Assembly (NCBI RefSeq): GCF_009649635.1 | Contig: NZ_WJII01000005.1 | Span: 1 to 64,000, forward strand | Direction of reading: 5' to 3' | Origin: Microbacterium sp. SYP-A9085 | GTDB lineage: Bacteria; Actinomycetota; Actinomycetes; Actinomycetales; Microbacteriaceae | DNA: 64,000 bases | Shown: piece after piece, positions 55,951-64,000 of the stretch | How positions within the stretch are numbered: the first letter of the stretch is position 1 | Layout: every line of letters begins with the position of its first letter | Program-made: the position numbers and the translations under genes | Notes under the pieces: generated by a model | What the model saw: the letters and a program-made list of their open reading frames with translations, nothing else | What the model was told of the DNA's origin: nothing | The model's database searches: none

Positions 55951-57003
55951 ATGGAACAGCTCAGAGTCATCGGATCCGAAGACGATGTGATCGTCCTGGC
56001 GACCGAAGCGGGGCAGCGCTTCACGCTCCTGGTGGACGACGTGCTGCACGCCGAGCTCAAGCGCTCGCAGCGTCATTCCGAGCGCGTCCCGCAGCGCGGT
56101 CCGCGGCCGAGTCCCCGCGACATCCAGGCGCGCGTGCGTGCCGGCCTGTCCGCGGCGGAGGTCGCCGAGGCCCTCGGGATCGGCGTCGACGACGTGGCGC
56201 GGTACGAAGGACCCGTCCTCGCCGAACGCGAGCACATGGTCGGTCAGGCCCTCGCCGTGCCGGTCCTCGTGGCGGGAGGACTCGACGACACTCCCCCGAC
56301 GTTCGGCGGTGCCGTCCGCGCCAAGCTCACCGAGGCCGCCGCCACCGGGGAGCGCTGGACGAGCTGGAAGGAAGAGGCCGGCTGGATCCTCAAGCTCGAG
56401 TTCACGGCGTCGGATGTCGACCACGACGCCCGCTGGAGCTTCGATCCCCGCCGCAGCACGCTGTCGCCGCTGAACGCCGACGCGTCGCAGCTGTCCCGGC
56501 AGGGATCGCTGCCGGACGGGCTCATCCCGCGCCTACGGGCCCTGGACGCTCCCGGCCCGAAGGACGACTCCCGGTTTGACAGCGCCGCGTTCGGACCACG
56601 CCGGCTGCACGTCGAGAGCGAGTCGGAGTGGGCGCCGGAGGCCGGTCACGCCCCGGCACCGGCCGCCGTGCAGGATGCCGCCATCAAGCGGGCTCCCGAG
56701 CAGTCCCAGACATCGACCGAGACGGCCGACCTGCTGGAGGCGCTCCGCCGACGCCGCGGACAGCGGATGCCGCTGCCGTCGGGCGCGGACGAGGGCTTCA
56801 GCGAAGACGACGGCCCGCAGCCGGTCGCGCTGTTCGATGCGCTCGAGCCGGGCTACGCCGGGGCCGAGCAGACCGCCGGCGGTAGCCTCGATCCGAACGA
56901 GCAGAGCCCGGCGCCGCAGAATGCGGACGGTCGGCGGAAGGGTCGCCCGGCGATGCCGTCGTGGGACGAGATCGTGTTCGGCGCGCGGTCCGAGGACAGC
57001 TGA
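55951..57003 (+). CDS. sepH: Septation protein SepH
   Basis: A 350-residue actinobacterial cell-division protein that promotes FtsZ assembly. The N-terminal DUF3071 region has EQLRVIGSEDDVIVLATEAGQRF split and a helix-turn-helix-like SPRDIQARVRAGLSAAEVAEAL. WKEEAGWILKLEFTA follows, then a disordered Pro/Glu-rich linker and a conserved C-terminal tip RKGRPAMPSWDEIVFG. The ATG at 55951 starts the family N-terminus; GGAAAGG is 11 nt upstream. The frame is open further up, but those residues are not conserved. Confidence 0.93.
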   Translation: MEQLRVIGSEDDVIVLATEAGQRFTLLVDDVLHAELKRSQRHSERVPQRGPRPSPRDIQARVRAGLSAAEVAEALGIGVDDVARYEGPVLAEREHMVGQALAVPVLVAGGLDDTPPTFGGAVRAKLTEAAATGERWTSWKEEAGWILKLEFTASDVDHDARWSFDPRRSTLSPLNADASQLSRQGSLPDGLIPRLRALDAPGPKDDSRFDSAAFGPRRLHVESESEWAPEAGHAPAPAAVQDAAIKRAPEQSQTSTETADLLEALRRRRGQRMPLPSGADEGFSEDDGPQPVALFDALEPGYAGAEQTAGGSLDPNEQSPAPQNADGRRKGRPAMPSWDEIVFGARSEDS

Positions 57004-57027
57004 CGCGGTCCCGGAAGGGCGCTGCGG

Positions 57028-58155
57028 TCAGGCGAACGCGCCGAGCCGCAGCAGCGGGACGATGCGCTCGTCGTCGGTGAGCGACCCGTGCTGCCCGATC
57101 ATCGCCTGCGGGCGTTTGTCGGCCTCACGATCGTCGTAATAGGCGACGCCGGTGCGAGCGGCCACGAGCACATCGCCGATCCGCGGACGGACCTCGGCGG
57201 AGACCGCGCCGAAGATCCCGGCGCCGATCGCCTCATCACGGCTCAGCACCCACGAGCGGCCGCCCTCGGCGGCTCGCCACGTCTCGAGAACCCGCCGATC
57301 CCGCCCCGGTTCGGTGTACAGGTGCAGCATCCGCGGCTCCCCGCCGACGTGCCGCACCCCGTCCGCGAGGCCGTCGTCGGCTCCGAACAGCACCTGACGG
57401 TGGCGTGGGACGTCGACCATGCCGTGGTCGGCGGTGACGACGGCCCCCGCGCCGCGCGGCAGCGCGTCTGACAGCGCCCGCACGGCGGCGTCCACGCGCT
57501 CCAACGCCGCCGACCACTGCTCGGACTGCCAGCCGTGCTTGTGCCCGGCGGTGTCCAGGGCCGCGGTGTACACGTAGATCAGCGCGCCGGGGTGGCGGGC
57601 GGCGAGATCTGCGGCGATCAGCACGCGCCCGGTTGCGGTCGGCGCCGACAGCACCTGCGCTCCCCGCAGCGTCGCGGCTGTGAAGCCGGACCCGGTGAAC
57701 ACGGCCTTGGAGACGACGAAGCACGGCCGACCTGCGGCCGCCTCGCGAGCCATCAGCGGCTCCGCCCGCTGCCAGGTCAGTGGGTCGATGGCGCCCTCGT
57801 CCCAGCCCTTGAGCTGGTTGACCGTGACATCCCGCGCCGGATCGAGGACCCGGTAGCCAACCAGCCCATGCACGCCCGGCGGAGTCCCGGTGAGAAGGCT
57901 CGTCAGCGCGGCGGCCGTGGTCGCCGGGAACACGGTGCGGGCGACATCCCGTTTCGTCCGAATCCCGGACAGGAACCGGGCGTGCCCCGCGCGGGCGGAG
58001 AGGTTGTGCGCGCCCAGCCCGTCGGCCACCAGCACGATGGCGGAGGTCGCCGGCGCGAACCAGTCCGACCGGCCCTCCAGTGCCGCCAGCACCTGCGGGA
58101 CGACACCGGTGAGGCTCCGGGCACCGGGCGGGTCGGCCGGTAGGCTGATGGTCAT
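57028..58155 (-). CDS. Alkaline phosphatase-superfamily phosphodiesterase
   Basis: A 375-residue protein of the type I phosphodiesterase/nucleotide pyrophosphatase branch. Metal and nucleophile sites: [14 protein letters not shown] (Asp), [16 protein letters not shown] (Thr nucleophile), [12 protein letters not shown] (Asp/His), [12 protein letters not shown] (Asp-His). No signal peptide is visible, so it seems cytoplasmic. It lies between sepH and parC, a position conserved in relatives. Substrate unknown. Confidence 0.9.
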   Translation of the reverse strand: MTISLPADPPGARSLTGVVPQVLAALEGRSDWFAPATSAIVLVADGLGAHNLSARAGHARFLSGIRTKRDVARTVFPATTAAALTSLLTGTPPGVHGLVGYRVLDPARDVTVNQLKGWDEGAIDPLTWQRAEPLMAREAAAGRPCFVVSKAVFTGSGFTAATLRGAQVLSAPTATGRVLIAADLAARHPGALIYVYTAALDTAGHKHGWQSEQWSAALERVDAAVRALSDALPRGAGAVVTADHGMVDVPRHRQVLFGADDGLADGVRHVGGEPRMLHLYTEPGRDRRVLETWRAAEGGRSWVLSRDEAIGAGIFGAVSAEVRPRIGDVLVAARTGVAYYDDREADKRPQAMIGQHGSLTDDERIVPLLRLGAFA

Positions 58156-58215
58156 CGGGGCAAGTCTCGCACACGGTGCCGTCGCCCCGTCCGCCCGCCC
58201 GAGATCCGGAGACGC

Positions 58216-60672
58216 ATGCCCGCCAAGCCCCCTTCGCCGTCGACCCCCAACCAGGAGCGGATCGAGGACGTCGACGTCTCGGCGGAGATGCAGGGCTCGT
58301 ATCTCGAGTACGCGTACTCGGTGATCTACTCGCGCGCGCTGCCGGATGCGCGCGACGGGCTGAAGCCCGTGCAGCGGCGGATCCTGTACCAGATGGCCGA
58401 GATGGGGCTGCGGCCCGATCGCGGACACGTGAAGAGCGCGCGCGTGGTCGGCGAGGTGATGGGAAAGCTCCACCCGCACGGCGATTCCGCGATCTACGAT
58501 GCGCTGGTCCGGCTCGCGCAGCCGTTCACGCTGCGCGTCCCGCTCGTCGACGGGCACGGGAACTTCGGCTCCCTCGACGACGGGCCCGCCGCCGCGCGCT
58601 ACACCGAGGCGCGGCTTGCCCCGTCGGCGCTGGCGCTGACGGAGAGCCTGGACGAGGATGTCGTCGACTTCGTGCCGAACTACGACGGCCAGTTCCAGCA
58701 GCCGTCCGTACTGCCGGCCGCGTTCCCGAACCTGCTCGTGAACGGGGCGTCCGGCATCGCCGTCGGCATGGCCACGAACATGGCTCCGCACAACCTGGTC
58801 GAGGTCAGCGCCGCGGCCGTGCACCTGCTGGAGAACCCGGAGGCCACGGTCGAGGATCTGATGGAGTTCGTCCCCGGCCCGGATCTGCCCGGCGGCGGGG
58901 TCATCACCGGCGTGGACGGCATCAAAGAGGCGTACCAGACCGGACGCGGATCCTTCCGCACGCGCGCGAAGGTGAGCGTCGAGCACCTGGGTCCGCGCCG
59001 AACCGGGCTCGTCGTCACGGAGCTGCCGTACCTGGTGGGGCCGGAGCGCGTGATCGAGAAGATCAAGGACGCTGTCACCGCGAAGAAGCTCACCGGCGTC
59101 GCCGATGTCGCCGACCTCACCGACCGCAAGAACGGGCTGCGCCTGGTCATCACCGTGAAGACCGGGTTCGACCCGAATGCGGTGCTGGAGCACCTCTACC
59201 GGCTGACGCCGCTGGAGGATTCGTTCGCGATCAACAACGTCGCGCTCGTGGACGGCCAGCCGCAGACACTCGGGCTGCGCGAGCTCTTGCAGGTCTACCT
59301 CGATCACCGGGTGCGCGTCGTCACCCGGCGCAGCGAGTACCGTCTTGCGCGGCGGCGCGAGCGGCTGCACCTCGTGGAGGGCCTGCTGATAGCGATCCTC
59401 GACATCGACGAGGTCATCCAGGTGATCCGTGGATCCGACGACAGCGACCAGGCGCGGACGCGGCTGCGCGACGTGTTCGACCTGTCCGAGTTGCAGGCGG
59501 AGTACATCCTCGAGCTGCGGCTGCGCCGGCTCACGAAGTTCTCGCGGATCGAGCTGGAGGCCGAGCGGGATCAGCTGATGGCGGCGATCGCCGAGCTCGT
59601 GGAGTTGCTCGGGTCCGAAGTGCTGCTGCGTCAGCAGGTGGCGCGCGAGCTGGATGCCGCGTCCGACGCGTACGGGACGCCGCGGCGAACCGTGCTTCTG
59701 GACGGCGGCCCGATCCGGCCGCGCAGTGCGAAGCCGCAGGCATCCGACCTCCAAATCGCCGACACGCCGTGCCGCGTGTTTTTGTCGGCCACCGGCCGCA
59801 TGGTGCGCGCTGATCTGGCCGAGGACGCGCCGTCCGGCGGCATCGTGACGCCGACGCGCCGGTTCAAGCACGACGCCATCCGTGCCAGCGTCGACACCAC
59901 CGTGCGCGGCGAGCTGGGCGCGGTGACCTCGGCGGGCCGGCTCATCCGCTTCTCACCCGTGGATCTTCCCGCCGTGCCCGGCAACTCCGTGCAGCCGGCG
60001 GCAGGGACCCGTGCCGAGCAATACCTCGCTCTGACGAAGGACGAGCATGTGGTGTCGATAGTGCCGCTCGCGGCCGAGCCGGTGATCGCGCTGGGGACCG
60101 CGCAGGGCGTGGTCAAGCGTGTCGCCGCGAGCGAGCTCACGAACAAGCGCGATGTCGAGATCGTCGCACTGAAGGCCGGCGACACGGTCGTCGGTGCGGC
60201 GCCTGCGCCGGACGACGCGGAGCTCGTGTTCGTGACATCCGACGCCCAACTGCTGCGTTTTCCGGCGTCCACGGTACGGCCGCAGGGGCGCGGGGCCGGC
60301 GGGATGTCCGGGGTGCGCGTGGCCGCCGGCGAGCGGGCCGTGTTCTTCGGCGTCGTGGCTCCGGATGCCGAATCCGTCGCCGTGGTCACGATCGCGGGCT
60401 CCAGCCAGGCCCTGGCCGGCGCGGACGCGGGCACCGCGAAGGTGTCGGACTTCGCCGAGTTCCCGGCGAAGGGCCGCGGCACCGGCGGCGTGCGGGCGCA
60501 GCGGTTCCTGAAGGGCGAGGATGCGCTGCGGCTGGCGTGGGTCGGCGCGGAGCCGCGCGCGGTCGGCACCGACGGCGGCGTGCGGCAGCTGACCGCGCCG
60601 GGGGCGAAGCGAGATGCCTCGGGGACGCCGCTGGACGGGGTCGTCGGGGCCGTCGGCACCGCCGTGCGCTGA
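58216..60672 (+). CDS. parC: DNA topoisomerase IV subunit A
   Basis: An 818-residue type IIA topoisomerase subunit. [23 protein letters not shown], split, opens the breakage-reunion domain; the catalytic Tyr is in [15 protein letters not shown]. The tower and coiled coil include [20 protein letters not shown], split. The C-terminal beta-pinwheel has [10 protein letters not shown] and [13 protein letters not shown]. Convergence with a parE-type gene rather than co-transcription with gyrB favours ParC over GyrA. Bases 59534-59595 are the apparent source of the insert in aroC. Confidence 0.93.
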   Translation: MPAKPPSPSTPNQERIEDVDVSAEMQGSYLEYAYSVIYSRALPDARDGLKPVQRRILYQMAEMGLRPDRGHVKSARVVGEVMGKLHPHGDSAIYDALVRLAQPFTLRVPLVDGHGNFGSLDDGPAAARYTEARLAPSALALTESLDEDVVDFVPNYDGQFQQPSVLPAAFPNLLVNGASGIAVGMATNMAPHNLVEVSAAAVHLLENPEATVEDLMEFVPGPDLPGGGVITGVDGIKEAYQTGRGSFRTRAKVSVEHLGPRRTGLVVTELPYLVGPERVIEKIKDAVTAKKLTGVADVADLTDRKNGLRLVITVKTGFDPNAVLEHLYRLTPLEDSFAINNVALVDGQPQTLGLRELLQVYLDHRVRVVTRRSEYRLARRRERLHLVEGLLIAILDIDEVIQVIRGSDDSDQARTRLRDVFDLSELQAEYILELRLRRLTKFSRIELEAERDQLMAAIAELVELLGSEVLLRQQVARELDAASDAYGTPRRTVLLDGGPIRPRSAKPQASDLQIADTPCRVFLSATGRMVRADLAEDAPSGGIVTPTRRFKHDAIRASVDTTVRGELGAVTSAGRLIRFSPVDLPAVPGNSVQPAAGTRAEQYLALTKDEHVVSIVPLAAEPVIALGTAQGVVKRVAASELTNKRDVEIVALKAGDTVVGAAPAPDDAELVFVTSDAQLLRFPASTVRPQGRGAGGMSGVRVAAGERAVFFGVVAPDAESVAVVTIAGSSQALAGADAGTAKVSDFAEFPAKGRGTGGVRAQRFLKGEDALRLAWVGAEPRAVGTDGGVRQLTAPGAKRDASGTPLDGVVGAVGTAVR

Positions 60673-60705
60673 CATCGGGGGCGTCGGAGTCGCTCGGCCT
60701 GCGGC

Positions 60706-61152
60706 GTGTCGCACATCCTGCGGGTCCGCAGCCCGGCATCCCGCGTGTTCTGTGACGCGGTGGCGGACGCGTGCCCCACGGGGTGCGGGTCGGCGCCCGA
60801 CATCCCGCGTGTTCTGTGACGCATTCGCGGACGCGTCGCACACCATGCGGCTTCAAACTCCGACATCCCGCCTTTTCTGCGACACGAGACGCTGCGAGTC
60901 GCAGAACCTGCGGGTTGTGGACGCCGGATGCCACAATTCGTGCGACACGACCGCAGACGTCTCGCACGACAGCCGGGTCCGGCGTCCGGCCGCCCGATTC
61001 CCCCGACGTGTCGCAGAACATGCGGCTTGAGGCTCCGACATCCCGCATCTTCTGCGACACGACGGGCTGCGCATCGCAGAAGATGCCGGATCGGCGCCGC
61101 GGAAGCCATTTGTACTGGGACGCGATGGAGGGGGTGTCGCACACGGTGCGAC
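60706..61152. repeat. 63-bp-period inverted-repeat array between parC and parE
   Basis: Left half-sites of the form GTCGCANAANNTGCGG start at 60708, 60835, 60898, 60961 (degenerate), 61010, 61073 and 61136. Right half-sites (GACATCCCGC then a variable triplet then TTCTGCGAC or near) start at 60735, 60799, 60862, 60925 and 61037. Spacing is 63 or 64 bp over long runs. About seven imperfectly palindromic units fill the 497-bp gap between the 3' ends of convergent parC and parE. The same family occurs at 11290-11464. No gene in this gap is supported. Confidence 0.88.
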
Positions 61153-61169
61153 GTCCGGAGCCCGGGCGG

Positions 61170-63251
61170 CTACGCGTCGATGCGCTCGCGGGCGAGCCGG
61201 TCGCTGGAATCGACGATGAACGACCGCCGCGGGGCGACGTCGCTGCCCATCAGCATCTCGAACACCGCGGCGGCGGACTCTGCATCCTCGATGCGCACCC
61301 GGCGCAGCGTGCGGGCGGCGGGGTCCATCGTCGTGGTGGCCAGCTGCTCGGCATCCATCTCGCCGAGGCCCTTGTAGCGCTGCACCGGCTCCTGCCACCG
61401 CCGGCCCGACTTCGTCAGCCGCGCCAGCAGATTGTGCAGTTCCTGCTCGCTGTACGTGTAGATCGTCTCGTTCGGCTTCGACCCGGGATTCACGACGATC
61501 ACCCGGTGCAGCGGCGGCACCGCCGCGAACACCCGACCGTCCTCGATCAGCGGCCGCATGTACCGGAAGAACAGCGTCAGCAGCAGTGTGCGGATGTGCG
61601 CGCCGTCCACATCGGCGTCGCTCATCATGATGATCTTCCCGTACCGCGCCGAGGCGAGGTCGAACGTCCGCCCGGATCCAGCCCCGATCGACTGGATGAT
61701 CGCCGCGCACTCCGCGTTCGAGAGCATGTCGCTGATCGACGCCTTCTGCACGTTGAGGATCTTGCCGCGGATCGGCAGCAGCGCCTGGTGCTCGCTGTTG
61801 CGGGCGAGCTTCGCGGTGCCCAGCGCCGAGTCGCCCTCGACGATGAACATCTCCGAGTCCGCGACGTCGTTCGAGCGGCAGTCCACGAGCTTGACGGGCA
61901 GGGATGACGACTCCAGCGCGTTCTTGCGGCGCTGCGTCTCCTTGTGGGTGCGCGCCGAGATGCGCGCCTTCATCTCCGCGACGACCTTGTCCAGCAGCTG
62001 GGATGCCTGCGCCTTGTCGTCACGCTTGGACGACGTCAATTGCGCGGTGAGCTGCTTGTTGACGACATGCGAGACAATCTGGCGCACCGCGGGCGTGCCG
62101 AGGACCTCCTTGGTCTGACCCTCGAACTGGGGCTCGGGCAGACGCACCGTCAGCACGACGGTGAGCCCCGCCAGCATGTCGTCCTTCTCGAGCTTGTCGT
62201 TGCCCACCTTGAGCTTGCGCGCGTTCTGGTCGACCTGCGCGCGGATCGCCTTCACGAGCCCCTGCTCGAAGCCCTGCTGGTGCGTGCCGCCCTTCGGCGT
62301 CGCGATGATGTTGACGTACGAGTGCACGACCGTGTCGTACCCGGTCCCCCAGCGCACCGCGACGTCGACCTCGCAGCGTCGCTCGAGCTCGGTGGGGATC
62401 ATCGTCCCGGACGGCTGCAGCACCGGCACGGTCTCCGTGAACGTGCCGGAGCCGGTCAGCCGCCAGGTGTCAGTGACCGGCGCGTCGGGTGCGAGGAACT
62501 CGGCGAACTCGGAGATGCCGCCGTCGAAGCGGAACACCGACTCCACCGGCGGGAATCCCGCCGCCACCTCGCGCTCGTCGCGGATCACCATCTCCAGGCC
62601 CGGGACGAGGAACGCCGTCTGGCGCACCCGCTGCTCGAGCTCGGTGAAGCCGAACGCGGCATCCCGCGTGAAGATCTGCGAGTCGGCCCAGTAGCGCACG
62701 CGGGTCCCGGTCACGCCCTTCGCGACCTTGCCCACCGTCCGCAGCTTGCTGGCCTTGTCGAACGGCGTGAACGGGGCATCCGGCCCTTCGCCGTCGAACA
62801 TCCCCGGCTCACCGCGGCGGAACGACATCGCCCATGTCTTCCCGTCGCGGTCCACCTCGACATCGAGCCGGCCCGACAGCGCGTTGACCACGGACGCGCC
62901 GACGCCGTGCAGGCCGCCGGACGCGCTGTACGAGCCGGTGCCGAACTTGCCGCCGGCGTGCAGCTTCGTGAAGACCACTTCGACGCCGGTCAGTCCGGTG
63001 CGCGGTTCGATGTCGACGGGGATGCCCCGCGCGCGGTCGCGGACCTCGACGCTGCCGTCCGGGTACAGGATCGTCTCGATACGGGTGCCGTGGCCGGCCA
63101 GGGCCTCGTCGACGGAGTTGTCGATGATCTCCCACAGGCAGTGCATGAGCCCGCGCGAGTCCGTCGAGCCGATGTACATGCCCGGGCGCTTGCGGACCGC
63201 CTCCAGGCCCTCGAGCACCTGCAGATGATGGGCGGAATACTCGGGGGTCAC
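61170..63251 (-). CDS. parE: DNA topoisomerase IV subunit B
   Basis: A 693-residue ATPase subunit. The GHKL fold has GLEAVRKRPGMYIGSTDSRG, IIDNSVDEALAGHG and KLHAGGKFGTGSYSASGGLHGVG, split. The TOPRIM domain has MFIVEGDSALGTAKLARNSEHQALLPIRGK, split, and IIMMSDADVDGAHIRTLLL. The C-terminal YKGLGEMDAEQL is conserved. GTG start at 63251 (TPEYSAHHLQ) with GAGGA just upstream. It converges on parC across the repeat array. Confidence 0.95.
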   Translation of the reverse strand: MTPEYSAHHLQVLEGLEAVRKRPGMYIGSTDSRGLMHCLWEIIDNSVDEALAGHGTRIETILYPDGSVEVRDRARGIPVDIEPRTGLTGVEVVFTKLHAGGKFGTGSYSASGGLHGVGASVVNALSGRLDVEVDRDGKTWAMSFRRGEPGMFDGEGPDAPFTPFDKASKLRTVGKVAKGVTGTRVRYWADSQIFTRDAAFGFTELEQRVRQTAFLVPGLEMVIRDEREVAAGFPPVESVFRFDGGISEFAEFLAPDAPVTDTWRLTGSGTFTETVPVLQPSGTMIPTELERRCEVDVAVRWGTGYDTVVHSYVNIIATPKGGTHQQGFEQGLVKAIRAQVDQNARKLKVGNDKLEKDDMLAGLTVVLTVRLPEPQFEGQTKEVLGTPAVRQIVSHVVNKQLTAQLTSSKRDDKAQASQLLDKVVAEMKARISARTHKETQRRKNALESSSLPVKLVDCRSNDVADSEMFIVEGDSALGTAKLARNSEHQALLPIRGKILNVQKASISDMLSNAECAAIIQSIGAGSGRTFDLASARYGKIIMMSDADVDGAHIRTLLLTLFFRYMRPLIEDGRVFAAVPPLHRVIVVNPGSKPNETIYTYSEQELHNLLARLTKSGRRWQEPVQRYKGLGEMDAEQLATTTMDPAARTLRRVRIEDAESAAAVFEMLMGSDVAPRRSFIVDSSDRLARERIDA

Positions 63252-63361
63252 AATCCTCAAGGATATCGGGAGGCCCGGACACCGCCCGTGCCGACACTCG
63301 GTGGGCGGGCTCCGAGTGGCTCTGCGGCGCCCGTGGGGTACGCGGTCAGCGAAATGCCGAC

Positions 63362-63408
63362 CGTTCACGGCATGACCCCAGGCCGCCCGTGGTTGTATGT
63401 CGTGAACG
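63362..63408. promoter_or_regulatory. Inverted repeat upstream of the DUF7455 gene
   Basis: CGTTCACGGCAT at 63362-63373 and ATGTCGTGAACG at 63397-63408 are complementary at 11 of 12 positions, with 23 bp between. The element lies 34-80 bp before the DUF7455 ATG in the 190-bp gap to parE. It may be an operator for a dimeric regulator or a stem in the leader. Confidence 0.4.
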
Positions 63409-63441
63409 AACCGTCCATCACACGCACGAGGAGGCCAGACG

Positions 63442-63660
63442 ATGAGCACACTCACCACGCCCGAGGAGCAGAGCCTCCTCGAGTACCGCCTGACCGCGAT
63501 GGACCGGTGCGACGCGTGCGGAGCGCAGGCCTACATCGCCGTCGAGGTCGGTGGCAGCGAGCTGCTGTACTGCGCGCACCACGGACGCAAGTTCGAGCAG
63601 AAGCTGCGCAGCGTGGCCACGTCGTGGCACGACGAGACCGCCCGGCTGAACGAGGCCTGA
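63442..63660 (+). CDS. DUF7455 small zinc-ribbon-like protein
   Basis: A 72-residue protein. DRCDACGAQAYIAVEVGG and LLYCAHHGRKFEQKL supply CxxC and CxHH ligands for a likely zinc site. The family is small, actinobacterial and found near sigA and parE. Function unknown. ATG at 63442 with GAGGAGG upstream. Confidence 0.9.
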   Translation: MSTLTTPEEQSLLEYRLTAMDRCDACGAQAYIAVEVGGSELLYCAHHGRKFEQKLRSVATSWHDETARLNEA

Positions 63661-63667
63661 TCCCCCG

Positions 63668-64000
63668 TCAGCGGTAACGGCGCGGCAGCCGCGGCGAGAT
63701 CCGCAGCACGACCTGTTCGCCGATCGTGCCGAGAAGTTCCGCGACGTCGGTCGCCGACAGCGGTGCGCGGCCGCCGAACAGGGCGACGTCCTGGCCCGGG
63801 GCGGCGCCCGGCCACGCCTCCACGATGGTCGTCGTCTCGGCGACAGTGCGGACACGGCGCGGTCCCCCGGGCGTGCCCGCGTCCAGGTGCCCGGCCAGAC
63901 GCGAGTCCAGTCCGTCCAGGCTTCCGATCGCCAGCGTCACGGCGTCGCGGGTGACGTCCGCGACCGGCGCGACGAGGGTCGCGACAGGCAGGATCCCGAG
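63668..64000 (-). CDS. 3' part of an unidentified gene, cut by window edge
   Basis: The minus-strand frame is open from the window edge to a stop at 63668, giving 110 C-terminal residues. Text such as ILPVATLVAPVADVTRDAV, LDSRLAGHLDAGTPGG, ATDVAELLGTIGEQVVLRI and the end RLPRRYR is helix-rich with no motif I recognise. An internal GTG at 63940 exists but the upstream frame is coding-like, so it is probably not the start. It converges on the DUF7455 gene with a 7-bp gap. Confidence 0.6.
   Translation of the reverse strand, partial: LGILPVATLVAPVADVTRDAVTLAIGSLDGLDSRLAGHLDAGTPGGPRRVRTVAETTTIVEAWPGAAPGQDVALFGGRAPLSATDVAELLGTIGEQVVLRISPRLPRRYR

Noticed and set aside
58216..60672. Calling this gene gyrA
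   Set aside because: It is not beside gyrB, converges on a parE-type subunit, and lies in the actinobacterial parC-parE neighbourhood. Tree placement would settle it.
60706..61152. CRISPR array
   Set aside because: The repeats are imperfect palindromes with variable halves and no unique same-length spacers; no cas genes are in the window.
60771..61907. 378-codon plus-strand frame over the repeat array and the parE end
   Set aside because: Its first third is the translated 63-bp repeat and the rest is antisense to parE; no start signal or family match.

Overview
The window is GC-rich, densely packed actinobacterial chromosome. Stop-start overlaps of the ATGA, GTGA and TGATG type recur and GTG starts are common. 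Families and gene order (DUF3710-DUF3159 beside dut, DUF3093, DUF4193, SepH, DUF7455 next to parE, ECF41 with a DoxX-like partner, DUF222/13E12 repeat protein) point to Micrococcales, most likely Microbacteriaceae close to Microbacterium. This is inference from families and synteny. Nearly everything is core genome. I see no prophage, integron, CRISPR array or recognisable insertion sequence.

Layout. 1-1174: truncated DUF222 protein. 1226-10042 (minus): shikimate genes aroQ, aroB, aroK, aroC, aroE, then mltG, ruvX and alaS. The aroC gene is broken by a 62-bp segment copied from parC, which lies about 56 kb away in the same window. 10113-12809: small membrane protein, rpsD, a 63-bp-period palindromic repeat, rarA. 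12908-17479: small membrane protein, DUF349 protein, AbiEi-like protein, bifunctional ppGpp enzyme. 17554-23886 (minus): secF-secD-yajC, ruvB-ruvA-ruvC, YebC. 23972-29616: vitamin B6 block (PLP-dependent decarboxylase, DUF1697, pdxT, pdxS, and divergent pdxR-pdxY). 29739-34204 (minus): HIT protein, thrS, ACT-domain protein, acyltransferase.

34298-34854: tRNA-Val(GAC), tRNA-Cys and tRNA-Gly on minus with a terminator, and tRNA-Val(CAC) on plus. 34906-36286: DoxX-like gene divergent from an ECF41 sigma factor, with an ECF41-type promoter facing each gene. 36312-42039: PemK/MazF-like protein, ammonium transporter with a GlnR-type box, zapE, sulfurtransferase-sufE, hydrolase. 42065-47283 (plus): DUF3000, RNase D-like, fadA, fadB. 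47292-50045: small membrane protein, a second repeat block, dxs. 50138-54916 (minus): acnA with a 24-bp palindrome upstream, DUF3159, DUF3710, dut. 54929-58155: DUF3093, DUF4193, sepH, phosphodiesterase. 58216-63251: convergent parC and parE separated by a long 63-bp-period array. 63442-64000: DUF7455 protein and the 3' end of an unidentified gene.

The most notable observations are the parC-derived insertion in aroC, the 63-bp-period inverted-repeat family at two loci, and the back-to-back ECF41 promoters. I found no evidence for a wholly new multi-gene system.
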